DNA of 26,519 nucleotides from Thioglobus_A sp964344985 (GTDB lineage: Bacteria > Pseudomonadota > Gammaproteobacteria > PS1 > Pseudothioglobaceae), in assembly GCA_964344985.1 (NCBI GenBank), contig CAYFPI010000019.1:1-26519 (forward strand). The letters are read 5' to 3'. The notes below the pieces were generated by a model. The model ran no database searches, was not told the DNA's origin, and saw only the letters and a program-made list of their open reading frames with translations. The position numbers were made by a program, and so were the translations under genes. Below, piece by piece: positions 7,592 through 15,113 of this stretch (positions within the stretch are counted from its first letter, which is position 1; the number at the start of each line of letters is the position of its first letter).

Positions 7592-8960
7592 GTTTTTCCA
7601 AGTCTTTTGCCAGTTTTTGTGCATCACCTGTATAGCTCATTGGCGTTAATTCTGCTAATGCTTGTTTAGCATCTTCCGGCATGTCTAAATCTTTTACAAA
7701 ATCAGCCAATACTTGCGCATCAATTGTATTGCCACGAGTCAATGCCTTGAGTTTTTCATAAGGATTTTCAATGCCGTAACGACGCATAACTGTTTGAATT
7801 GGCTCTGCTAAAACTTCCCATGAATTATCTAAATCTTCTAATAATCTTGTCTCATTAGTTTCTAACTTGGAAATTCCTTTAGCAATCGATGCATAAGCCA
7901 CCAAACAATGTGCACAACTCACACCTAAATTTCTAAGTACGGTTGAATCTGACAAATCACGCTGCCAACGAGAAATAGCTAGCTTATCTGCCAAATGTGT
8001 ATTCAGTGCGTTAGCAATACCTAAATTACCTTCACCATTTTCAAAATCAATTGGGTTAACTTTATGAGGCATGGTTGATGAGCCCACTTCGCCCGCAATG
8101 GTTTTTTGTTTAAAATAACCTAGGGAAATATAGCCCCAAATATCACGACAATAATCAATCAAAATTGTATTAAAACGGTTCATTGAGTGAAAGTACTCGG
8201 CCATGTAGTCATGAGTTTCAATCTGTGGCGTATAAGGCGCATAATTAACACCTAAGCCTTCAATAAAGTTTTGAGAAATGCTCTGCCAATCCAGATCTGG
8301 ATAGGCTGAAATGTGAGCATTAAAGTTACCCACAGCGCCATTAAATTTACCCATTACTTTTACATCTTCTAAGTGCTTGATTTGACGCTTTAAACGATAA
8401 GCAAAATTTGCCATCTCTTTGCCAACAGTGGTTGGTGAAGCTGTTTGACCATGTGTACGGGAAAGCATTGGAATAGATGCGTTGTCTTTTGCAAGACCAG
8501 CTATTAAAGACAAAATATTCTGCATGGTATCAAGCATTACACTTCTACCATCAATCAGCATTAATGCATGAGACAGATTGTTAATATCTTCAGATGTACA
8601 AGCGAAATGAAAAAACTCACTCACCGCATTAAGCTCTGCATTGTTTTTAATTTTATCTTTTAAAAAATATTCAACCGCCTTAACATCATGATTGGTTGTG
8701 CGCTCAATATCCTTAACTGCTTGCGCATCCTCTAGTGAAAAATTATCTGCAATACTGGCTAAAAATTCAGATGCTTGTTGACTAAATGCTGGCACTTCAC
8801 TAATAGCCGTGTTATCAGCCATTGCTTGCAACCACTTTACTTCAATGAGAACACGGTATTTAATCAGTCCAAACTCACTAAAAATCACGCTTAAATCTTT
8901 CGTTTTGTCAAAATAACGCCCGTCAATAGGGGATATAGCAGTTAGCGCACTAAGTTCCAT
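7584..8960 (-). CDS. purB: Adenylosuccinate lyase
   Basis: The 458-residue protein matches the E. coli-type PurB length (456). It contains the superfamily signature GSSTMPHKVNP with S294-S295 (the catalytic Ser of E. coli PurB is S295), TSEDINNLSHAL, and SRTHGQTASPTTVGKE with the general acid/base His. PurB cleaves SAICAR to AICAR and adenylosuccinate to AMP, acting twice in purine synthesis; purF, the first committed enzyme, lies 10 kb away. The start at 8960 is confirmed by the family N-terminus (MELSALTAISPIDGRY). No Shine-Dalgarno is visible, and a TATATA box lies only 4 bases before the ATG, so the message may have little or no leader. It is divergent from acnB. Confidence 0.96.
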   Translation of the reverse strand: MELSALTAISPIDGRYFDKTKDLSVIFSEFGLIKYRVLIEVKWLQAMADNTAISEVPAFSQQASEFLASIADNFSLEDAQAVKDIERTTNHDVKAVEYFLKDKIKNNAELNAVSEFFHFACTSEDINNLSHALMLIDGRSVMLDTMQNILSLIAGLAKDNASIPMLSRTHGQTASPTTVGKEMANFAYRLKRQIKHLEDVKVMGKFNGAVGNFNAHISAYPDLDWQSISQNFIEGLGVNYAPYTPQIETHDYMAEYFHSMNRFNTILIDYCRDIWGYISLGYFKQKTIAGEVGSSTMPHKVNPIDFENGEGNLGIANALNTHLADKLAISRWQRDLSDSTVLRNLGVSCAHCLVAYASIAKGISKLETNETRLLEDLDNSWEVLAEPIQTVMRRYGIENPYEKLKALTRGNTIDAQVLADFVKDLDMPEDAKQALAELTPMSYTGDAQKLAKDLEKLI

Positions 8961-9026
8961 AATTTATATAGTCAAATCAATTAAATGGTAAAATTATACG
9001 CTTTATATGATTCACTTATGTTGCAG

Positions 9027-11585
9027 ATGAAAACAGCTTATTTAGCTCATATTGACGAGCGCGCTAAAGAAAATTTACCACCACTAGCACTGAATGCCGA
9101 ACAAACTCAATCAGTTATTGAGAATTTAATTAATGGCAATGATGAAGAGTTTTATCTTGATCTATTAGCTCACCGCGTTCCACCTGGTGTTGATGAGGCT
9201 GCTTATGTTAAAGCTAGTTTTTTAGCACATGTTGCCAAAGGCAAACAAAGCTGTAATGCCATCAGTCAACAGCAAGCGACATTTTTACTTGGCACCATGA
9301 TGGGTGGCTACAATATTGAGCCGCTTATTGACTTGTTAGACATTGACGCAACTGCACAAACTGCATGTGATGCACTATCTAAAACACTGCTTATTTATGA
9401 AGCTTATCAGAGTGTTATGGAAAAATCAGCCAACAATACTTTTGCTAAAAAAGTAATTGATTCTTGGGCAAATGGTGATTGGTTTACAACCAAAGAAGAA
9501 TTGCCTAAAGAAATCAAACTAACGGTGTTTCGTGTTGAGGGTGAAATTAATACTGACGACCTATCGCCAGCCACTGAAGCTTGGTCACGTCCAGATATCC
9601 CGCTGCATGCACAGTCCATGTTGGTAAAAAAGATGGACAACCCGCTACAAACCATTGCCAAACTTAAAGAAAAAGGTCTGCCGCTAGCCTTTGTAGGTGA
9701 TGTGGTAGGCACAGGATCTTCACGTAAATCAGCTATTAACTCAGTGCTTTGGCACATGGGCAATGATATTGACTACGTACCTAATAAGCGTGGTGGTGGT
9801 GTTGTTCTTGGTGGCAATATTGCACCAATTTTCTTTAATACAGCCGAAGACTCGGGCGCATTACCAATCGAATGTAATGTTACTAAAATGAATATGGGTG
9901 ATGAAATTACTATTTATCCTTATGAAGGAAAAATAATTAATGGCAATGACGAGATTGTTTCTACCTTTGAGCTTGCGCCAACCACCATGCCAGATGAAAT
10001 TCGTGCAGGTGGCCGTATCCCTTTAATTATCGGACGAGGCTTAACTGACAAAACACGACAAGATTTAGATTTGCCGGTTAGTGAACTATTTCTACGCCCA
10101 CAAGATATAAATAATAGTGGTACAGGCTACACTCTAGCGCAAAAAATCGTTGGCAAGGCTTGTGGTGTTAAAGGTATTCGTCCTGGTACTTATTGTGAGC
10201 CACGTATGACCACAGTAGGCTCTCAAGATACCACGGGCGCAATGACTCGTGATGAACTTAAAGAGTTAGCTTGTTTGGGATTCTCGGCTGATTTGGTCAT
10301 GCAAAGCTTTTGTCACACCGCTGCTTATCCAAAACCAGTAGATTTAGAGCTTCAACACACGCTGCCTGATTTTATGCAGTCTCGTGGCGGTGTTGCGCTC
10401 AAACCAGGTGATGGCATTATTCACTCATGGCTTAATCGTATGTTGCTACCTGATACGGTAGGTACTGGTGGCGACTCACATACACGTTTTCCGATCGGTA
10501 TTAGCTTTCCAGCAGGCTCTGGCCTAGTAGCTTTCGGCGCCTCAATTGGCGTACTGCCACTTGACATGCCAGAATCAGTATTGGTTCGCTTTTCTGGCAC
10601 CATCCAAGAAGGCATTACACTGCGTGATTTGGTTAATGCAATCCCATATGCTGCTATTCAACAAGGCTTATTAACAGTTGAAAAATCCAATAAAAAGAAT
10701 ATTTTCTCAGGTCGAATATTGGAGATTGAAGGTCTGGGTGATTTAAAAATTGAACAAGCGTTTGAACTAACCGACGCTTCTGCTGAGCGTTCAGCCAATG
10801 GTTGTACCATTAAGCTCAATAAAGAACCTGTGGCAGAATACTTACAATCTAATATTGCTTTACTGTCATCAATGATAGAAGCTGATTATGAAGACAAAAA
10901 AACCATTGCTCGCCGCATCCAAGCCATGCAAAAATGGCTAGATGCACCAGAACTGCTAGAAGCAGACAGTGACTGTGAATATGCAGCTGTGATTGAAATC
11001 AATCTAGACGAAATCAAAGAGCCAATCCTTGCTTGTCCAAATGATCCTGATGATGTGAAAACACTATCAGACGTTGCTAATACAAAAATTAACGAAGTAT
11101 TCATTGGATCTTGCATGACCAATATCGGACATTTCAGGGCGGTGGCACAGCTACTAAAAGACCAATCCGAATTACCGACTGAATTGTGGATTGCACCGCC
11201 GACTCGTATGGATGAAGCGCAATTGCGCTCTGAAGGAATTTACAATACATTTGATGCAATTACAAAACATACAGAAATACCAGGCTGTTCTTTATGCATG
11301 GGCAATCAGGCTCGTGTAGATGACAATGCTACAGTTGTATCCACTTCAACGCGTAATTTTCCAAACCGCTTAGGTGATAATGCAGATGTTTATTTATCTT
11401 CTGCTGAAGTAGCTGCTGTTGCTGCAAAATTAGGCCACATTCCTACTACTGATGAGTACCTAAGTGCGATGCGTGATATTCAGCCAGTATCTAATGACAT
11501 TTATCAATACTTAAATTTTGATCAAATATCTGAATATCAAAAAATAGCTAAGCATATCAAGTTAGATACTATTTTGAATGGATAG
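9027..11585 (+). CDS. acnB: Aconitate hydratase B (AcnB)
   Basis: This is a full-length AcnB that interconverts citrate and isocitrate through cis-aconitate in the TCA cycle. The order is that of AcnB: an N-terminal HEAT-like domain, then the swivel domain (FRVEGEINTDDLSPA, GDVVGTGSSRKSA), then the catalytic domains. Cluster-binding cysteines are visible in GSCMTNIGH (C696) and PGCSLCMGNQAR (C754 and C757). The frame is open from 8985 (866 residues), but I prefer the ATG at 9027 (852 residues). Its MKTAYLAHIDERA aligns residue-for-residue with the E. coli start and leaves room for a promoter after divergent purB. ATGs at 9018 and 8985 remain possible; none has a clear Shine-Dalgarno. A shorter loop around residue 215 explains the slightly lower length. 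Confidence 0.95.
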   Translation: MKTAYLAHIDERAKENLPPLALNAEQTQSVIENLINGNDEEFYLDLLAHRVPPGVDEAAYVKASFLAHVAKGKQSCNAISQQQATFLLGTMMGGYNIEPLIDLLDIDATAQTACDALSKTLLIYEAYQSVMEKSANNTFAKKVIDSWANGDWFTTKEELPKEIKLTVFRVEGEINTDDLSPATEAWSRPDIPLHAQSMLVKKMDNPLQTIAKLKEKGLPLAFVGDVVGTGSSRKSAINSVLWHMGNDIDYVPNKRGGGVVLGGNIAPIFFNTAEDSGALPIECNVTKMNMGDEITIYPYEGKIINGNDEIVSTFELAPTTMPDEIRAGGRIPLIIGRGLTDKTRQDLDLPVSELFLRPQDINNSGTGYTLAQKIVGKACGVKGIRPGTYCEPRMTTVGSQDTTGAMTRDELKELACLGFSADLVMQSFCHTAAYPKPVDLELQHTLPDFMQSRGGVALKPGDGIIHSWLNRMLLPDTVGTGGDSHTRFPIGISFPAGSGLVAFGASIGVLPLDMPESVLVRFSGTIQEGITLRDLVNAIPYAAIQQGLLTVEKSNKKNIFSGRILEIEGLGDLKIEQAFELTDASAERSANGCTIKLNKEPVAEYLQSNIALLSSMIEADYEDKKTIARRIQAMQKWLDAPELLEADSDCEYAAVIEINLDEIKEPILACPNDPDDVKTLSDVANTKINEVFIGSCMTNIGHFRAVAQLLKDQSELPTELWIAPPTRMDEAQLRSEGIYNTFDAITKHTEIPGCSLCMGNQARVDDNATVVSTSTRNFPNRLGDNADVYLSSAEVAAVAAKLGHIPTTDEYLSAMRDIQPVSNDIYQYLNFDQISEYQKIAKHIKLDTILNG

Positions 11586-11601
11586 CATTTAACAGATACG
11601 C

Positions 11602-11635
11602 AATAAAAAAGCCGCTATTTAGCGGCTTTTTTATT
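11602..11635. terminator. Strong bidirectional terminator between acnB and rpmG
   Basis: AATAAAAAAGCCGCT (11602-11616) and AGCGGCTTTTTTATT (11621-11635) form a perfect 15-bp inverted repeat around the loop ATTT. It has a GC core of GCCGCT and flanking A/T tracts. It works in both directions and separates the convergent acnB and rpmB-rpmG units. Confidence 0.93.
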
Positions 11636-11654
11636 TAATATGTCTTAAAGAAGC

Positions 11655-11810
11655 TTATTTAATCTTTGCTTCTTTGTACATTACATGTTTTCTTACAACT
11701 GGATCAAACTTTTTAACTTCAACCTTTTCTGGGTGAAGACGCTTGTTCTTTGTTGCTGTGTAAAAGTGGCCAGTTTTGGCTGATGATACTAATTTAATCT
11801 TTTCTCTCAT
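11655..11810 (-). CDS. rpmG: Ribosomal protein bL33
   Basis: Translating the minus strand from the ATG at 11810 gives a 51-residue bL33 of normal size. It begins MREKIKLVSSAKTGHFYT and includes TKNKR and KFDPVVRKHVMYKE. It lacks the CxxC pairs of zinc-binding bL33 paralogs, so it is the zinc-independent form. bL33 sits near the E site of the 50S subunit. It lies 10 bp downstream of rpmB, the usual rpmB-rpmG pair, and stops just before a shared bidirectional terminator. Confidence 0.96.
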   Translation of the reverse strand: MREKIKLVSSAKTGHFYTATKNKRLHPEKVEVKKFDPVVRKHVMYKEAKIK

Positions 11811-11820
11811 GTTCTAACTC

Positions 11821-12057
11821 CTAAACCTTTTCACCACGTGCACGAATTTCTTTTAGTACAGTGTCGATACCTTTTTTATCAATAACACGTAAACCTTTTG
11901 CAGATAGCTTAAGCTTTACAAAACGGTTTTCACTCTCAACCCAAAAACGATGAGTATGAAGGTTTGGATAAAAACGACGACGCGTCTTGTTGTGCGCGTG
12001 AGACACGTTATTACCACTAATTGGGCGCTTACCAGTTACTTGACATACCTTTGCCAT
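11821..12057 (-). CDS. rpmB: Ribosomal protein bL28
   Basis: The 78-residue protein is a standard bL28: MAKVCQVTGKRPISGNNVSHAHNKT, RRRFYPNLHTHRFW and the basic C-terminus RARGEKV. E. coli bL28 is also 78 residues. It is a 50S subunit protein near the E site. It is first in the rpmB-rpmG operon, behind a good promoter at 12092-12119 on the same strand. Confidence 0.97.
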   Translation of the reverse strand: MAKVCQVTGKRPISGNNVSHAHNKTRRRFYPNLHTHRFWVESENRFVKLKLSAKGLRVIDKKGIDTVLKEIRARGEKV

Positions 12058-12091
12058 TGCTCTTACCTATCAAAAAATCTAAAAGAAAGGA

Positions 12092-12119
12092 ATTATACTT
12101 AAAATATTCTCACTTTCAA
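12092..12119 (-). promoter_or_regulatory. Promoter of rpmB-rpmG
   Basis: On the minus strand, TTGAAA (12119-12114) and TATAAT (12097-12092) are separated by 16 bp. This is close to a consensus sigma-70 promoter. Transcription would begin near 12085, leaving a leader of about 28 nt before rpmB. Confidence 0.7.
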
Positions 12120-12142
12120 AACTAAATTATATAAAAATCCTA

Positions 12143-12171
12143 TTTACTATTGCCTCAACAAGCTGTATCAT
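12143..12171 (+). promoter_or_regulatory. Promoter of the tRNA-Ser gene
   Basis: TTTACT (12143-12148) and TATCAT (12166-12171) lie 17 bp apart, matching 4/6 and 5/6 of the sigma-70 consensus. The start would be near 12179, only a few bases before the mature tRNA 5' end at 12183. Confidence 0.55.
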
Positions 12172-12182
12172 ACACATCTGCT

Positions 12183-12272
12183 GGAGGGATGGCAGAGCGG
12201 CTGAATGCACCGGTCTTGAAAACCGGCAAGGATTAATCTCCTTCTAGGGTTCAAATCCCTATCCCTCCACCA
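12183..12272 (+). tRNA. tRNA-Ser (anticodon UGA)
   Basis: A complete class II tRNA folds by eye. The 7-bp acceptor stem is GGAGGGA with TCCCTCC (12262-12268), and the D-arm stem is GCA/TGC. The anticodon stem is CCGGT/ACCGG around the loop CTTGAAA (anticodon TGA). The long variable arm is AAGGA/TCCTT with a 6-base loop, and the T-arm is TAGGG-TTCAAAT-CCCTA. The CCA end is encoded at 12270-12272. The long variable arm and UGA anticodon fit serine, decoding UCA (and UCG by wobble). The base before CCA is A, whereas most bacterial tRNA-Ser have G there. Confidence 0.96.
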
Positions 12273-12285
12273 TTATCTTTTTCTG

Positions 12286-12360
12286 NNNNNNNNNNNNNNN
12301 NNNNNNNNNNNNNNNNNNNNNNNNNNNNNNNNNNNNNNNNNNNNNNNNNNNNNNNNNNNN
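12286..12360. other. Assembly gap (75 N)
   Basis: A run of undetermined bases starts 13 bases after the tRNA. The true length is unknown; the 5' part of the gene whose end is seen at 12361-12506 must lie here, so real sequence may be longer than 75 bases. Between the tRNA and the gap only an A/T-rich 13-base stretch is visible. Confidence 0.98.
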
Positions 12361-12506
12361 ATTTAAAAATTAGCAAAATTGATGGCATTAAATCAATTGT
12401 TTTTGATGATAGTCTTGAACAGACTTGCCCCATTACTTATGAGCGCCTAATGTCTTTTTCTAAGACTAACCACCTAGTTATGCATCAAGAAACAATTGAG
12501 GATTGA
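12361..12506 (+). CDS. C-terminal fragment of an unrecognised protein, 5' end lost in the gap
   Basis: The frame is open from the gap edge to a TGA at 12504-12506, encoding 47 visible residues: LKISKIDGIKSIVFDDS, then LEQTCPITYERLMSFSKTN, then HLVMHQETIED. The composition looks like real protein (mixed hydrophobic and charged, acidic end). It lies in the same direction as ald, 57 bp upstream of it. I do not recognise the family. It could be a small ORF beginning within the gap or the end of a larger gene collapsed by the assembly. The only reading of similar length on the other strand runs through the Ns and is less convincing. Confidence 0.5.
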
Positions 12507-12510
12507 TTGT

Positions 12511-12529
12511 ATAGATTTTGCTAATCTAT
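12511..12529. repeat. Inverted repeat just upstream of the ald promoter
   Basis: ATAGATT (12511-12517) and AATCTAT (12523-12529) form a perfect 7-bp inverted repeat around TTGCT. It begins 5 bases after the stop of the upstream fragment, and its last base is the first base of the ald -35. With no T-run after it, it is a poor terminator; the position would suit an operator. Function is not shown. Confidence 0.45.
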
Positions 12530-12557
12530 TGTTACCGCCCTATCTTCGTATTACAAT
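12529..12557 (+). promoter_or_regulatory. Promoter of ald, probably giving a leaderless mRNA
   Basis: TTGTTA (12529-12534) and TACAAT (12552-12557) are exactly 17 bp apart and each matches 4-5 of 6 consensus bases. The ATG of ald is at 12564, seven bases after the -10, which is where transcription normally starts. No Shine-Dalgarno precedes the ATG, so a leaderless transcript is the simplest reading. Confidence 0.55.
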
Positions 12558-12563
12558 AGTTCT

Positions 12564-13685
12564 ATGATTATTGGCCTTCCTAAAGAAATCAAAGTTCATG
12601 AATATCGCGTCGGTATTACACCTAATGGTGTTCAAGATCTGGTTAATCTCGGTCATCAAGTATTGGTACAAAATAGTGCCGGATCCGCCATTGGATTTGA
12701 AGATCAAGATTACTTAAAAGCAGGAGCCGCTCTTGTTAAAACCCCTGAAGAAATTTTTAATCAAGCTGAGCTCATTGTTAAAGTTAAAGAGCCACAACCT
12801 AACGAGTGTCAGCTATTGTCTAAAGATCAAGTTTTATTTGCCTACTTGCACTTAGCTGCTGATTTAAAACAAACCGAACTACTACTCAAATCAGGTGCGA
12901 CATGCATTGCTTATGAGACCATCACTAATGACGCCAATCGCTTACCATTACTAAAACCAATGAGCGAAATTGCCGGAAGAATGTCGATTCAATCTGGCGC
13001 TCACCATCTGGAAAAAACCCAAGGTGGATCTGGTGTATTACTCAGTGGCGCCACTGGTGTTAACCATGCACAAGTTCTAGTGCTTGGCGGTGGTGTGGTT
13101 GGTATGAATGCGGCACAAGTAGCACTTGGCATGGGGGCGCAAGTTACTATTCTTAATCGATCTATCTCTAAAAGATTGACCAATTTTCAACAAAAGCATC
13201 AATCACAATTATCTATTAATTTATCCAATCAAGCCAATATTGAGCAGCAGCTGAAATCTGCAGATTTAGTCATTGGCGCAGCACTTGTAGCAGGCGCATC
13301 AGCGCCTAAGCTAGTAACTAAAAAAATGCTTAAATTAATGAAAAAAGGCTCAGTACTAGTCGATGTATCAATTGACCAAGGCGGATGTTTTGAAACCTCA
13401 AAGATGACTACTCATAACAACCCCACCTATGTAATTGACGGGATTATTCATTATTGCGTTGGCAATATGCCTGGCGCTGTTGCACAAACCGCAACGCTGG
13501 CACTAACCAATGCAACGCTGCCTTATATTATTGAACTTGCCAACAAGGGTTGGAAAAAAGCCATGGTCAATAACAAAAACCTAATGAACGGCCTTAATAT
13601 TCATCAAGGAAAAATCAATCACAAAGGTGTTTCTGACAGCCTAAATCAAGACTATTTTTCAGCTAGCTCTTTGCTTAAAGATTAA
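12564..13685 (+). CDS. ald: Alanine dehydrogenase
   Basis: The 373-residue protein has the family length (about 371) and start (MIIGLPKEIKVHEYRVGITP). Active-site residues match known alanine dehydrogenases in number: R15, K75 (VKVKEP) and H96 (AYLHLA). The NAD-binding Rossmann motif GGGVVG is at 175-180, followed by DVSIDQGGC. The enzyme reversibly converts alanine to pyruvate and ammonia with NAD. It can feed alanine carbon to the TCA cycle or, reversed, assimilate ammonium. The gene appears to be its own transcription unit with a near-consensus promoter. Its stop codon overlaps that of convergent pyrE at TTAA (13682-13685), with no terminator between them. Confidence 0.95.
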   Translation: MIIGLPKEIKVHEYRVGITPNGVQDLVNLGHQVLVQNSAGSAIGFEDQDYLKAGAALVKTPEEIFNQAELIVKVKEPQPNECQLLSKDQVLFAYLHLAADLKQTELLLKSGATCIAYETITNDANRLPLLKPMSEIAGRMSIQSGAHHLEKTQGGSGVLLSGATGVNHAQVLVLGGGVVGMNAAQVALGMGAQVTILNRSISKRLTNFQQKHQSQLSINLSNQANIEQQLKSADLVIGAALVAGASAPKLVTKKMLKLMKKGSVLVDVSIDQGGCFETSKMTTHNNPTYVIDGIIHYCVGNMPGAVAQTATLALTNATLPYIIELANKGWKKAMVNNKNLMNGLNIHQGKINHKGVSDSLNQDYFSASSLLKD

Positions 13686-14320
13686 ACGCCGTACTGGTCT
13701 CTATACGCCTCAATACGATCAATTAACGCTTGATCATCACCCTGTTTCAAATAATCAATCAAATGACTTAGATTAATAATACTCAACACAGCAATGCCAA
13801 AATTCTCTTCCACTTCTTGAATGGCTGACTTATTGCCCTTGCCTTTTTCTTGACGATCGACAGCAACAATAACACCTTTAGCTTTAGCGCCATTTGCATC
13901 AATAATATCCATTGCTTCACGAATGGCTGTACCTGCAGTAATAACATCGTCAATAATTAAAATATTGCCTTCTAGTGCATGACCAACAATATCACCACCC
14001 TCGCCATGTGTTTTAGCTTCTTTACGATTAAAACTATAAGGCACATTTTTGCCAAATTTATCATTCAACGACATTGCAGCAGCTGTTGCCAGTGGAATGC
14101 CCTTATAAGCAGGGCCAAACAATATATCAAAATCTAAATTACTTCTCTCAATAGCAGTTGCGTAAAATTCGCCCAATTTTGACAAATGATTGCCAGTATT
14201 AAATGCACCAGCATTAAAAAAATAAGGACTAACACGGCCCGACTTTAGCGTAAATTCGCCAAACTTTAAAGCGCCAATTTCCAACATAAAATCTACAAAG
14301 TCTTTTTGATACTGTTCCAT
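13682..14320 (-). CDS. pyrE: Orotate phosphoribosyltransferase
   Basis: The 212-residue protein is the normal length for PyrE (E. coli 213). It shows FTLKSGRVSPYFFNAG (23-38), the catalytic flexible loop RKEAKTHGEGG (99-109, with K100, K103 and H105) and the PRPP-binding motif ILIIDDVITAGTA (120-132). It makes OMP from orotate and PRPP, the fifth step of UMP synthesis. AGGAA about 7 bases upstream supports the ATG at 14320. It is divergent from xth with only 25 bp between start codons, so promoters for the two must overlap each other's 5' ends. A TATAAT on the minus strand lies inside the first codons of xth (14354-14359). It is convergent with ald. Confidence 0.96.
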   Translation of the reverse strand: MEQYQKDFVDFMLEIGALKFGEFTLKSGRVSPYFFNAGAFNTGNHLSKLGEFYATAIERSNLDFDILFGPAYKGIPLATAAAMSLNDKFGKNVPYSFNRKEAKTHGEGGDIVGHALEGNILIIDDVITAGTAIREAMDIIDANGAKAKGVIVAVDRQEKGKGNKSAIQEVEENFGIAVLSIINLSHLIDYLKQGDDQALIDRIEAYRDQYGV

Positions 14321-14345
14321 GAGTTATTCCTATAAAATTATTTCG

Positions 14346-15113
14346 ATGAAGAGAATTATAACGGCTAACGTCAACGGAATTCGTGCAGCTGAAAGAAAAG
14401 GTTTTTTCGCCTGGATGGAAAGCCAAAATGCCGATGTTGTTTGTGTGCAAGAGATTAAGGCACAAGAGGATCAGTTAGATGAGAAATTCTACCCTGAGAA
14501 TATGCACACCTTTTATAAACCCGCTGAGCGCAAAGGATATAGCGGAACAGGTATTTATTGCAAACAAAAACCTGATCAAGTAATTTTTAGCCCTTGGGAA
14601 GATTTTGATTTTGAGGGGCGTTTTATTCAAGCAGATTTTGACAATCTCAGTGTGATTTCAATCTACATTCCTTCTGGATCTGCTAAAGAGGAACGTCAAG
14701 CCTATAAAATGGATTTCATCACCAAGCGCTTTATGCCTTATTTGAAAAAACTACAAGAAGATGGACGTCAATATATTATCTGTGGTGATATTAACATTGT
14801 GCATAAAAAAATCGATATTAAAAATTTTAATGGTAATAAAAATCGCTCAGGCTGCCTACCAGAGGAAAGAGCATGGATGGACCAACTTTTCGGAGAGGCT
14901 AAATTTATCGATGCATTTCGCGAAGTAAACCAAGAAGAGCATCAATACACTTGGTGGTCAAACAGAGGTCAAGCCTGGGCCAATAATACCGGTTGGCGTA
15001 TTGATTACCACATCCTAAGTAAAAATCTAAAAAATACACCAAAACGTGTTGAAATATATAAAGATAAACGCTTTTCTGACCATTCACCCCTTATTATTGA
15101 CTACGATATTTAA
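14346..15113 (+). CDS. xthA: Exodeoxyribonuclease III family DNA repair nuclease
   Basis: A 255-residue endonuclease/exonuclease/phosphatase-fold protein. Visible catalytic residues are N9 (ANVNGIRAA, 7-15), E36 (VQEIKAQ), D148 and N150 (CGDINIVH), and D245-H246 (SDHSPL). These define the ExoIII AP endonuclease that nicks DNA at abasic sites and removes 3' blocking groups in base excision repair. The frame is open from 14319, but that ATG overlaps the start codon of divergent pyrE. The ATG at 14346 begins with the family N-terminus MKRIITANVNG, so I chose it. A TATAAA at 14331-14336 would place transcription start only a few bases before this ATG. The stop overlaps the trmB start (TAATG). Confidence 0.93.
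   Translation: MKRIITANVNGIRAAERKGFFAWMESQNADVVCVQEIKAQEDQLDEKFYPENMHTFYKPAERKGYSGTGIYCKQKPDQVIFSPWEDFDFEGRFIQADFDNLSVISIYIPSGSAKEERQAYKMDFITKRFMPYLKKLQEDGRQYIICGDINIVHKKIDIKNFNGNKNRSGCLPEERAWMDQLFGEAKFIDAFREVNQEEHQYTWWSNRGQAWANNTGWRIDYHILSKNLKNTPKRVEIYKDKRFSDHSPLIIDYDI

Noticed and set aside
12251..12433. Minus-strand frame running through the N gap
   Set aside because: Nearly half of it is undetermined bases and it overlaps the tRNA 3' end; the plus-strand fragment is a better explanation of the right flank.
14319..14345. Upstream ATG for xth
   Set aside because: It overlaps the start codon of divergent pyrE, and the extra nine residues precede the conserved MKRIITANVNG start.
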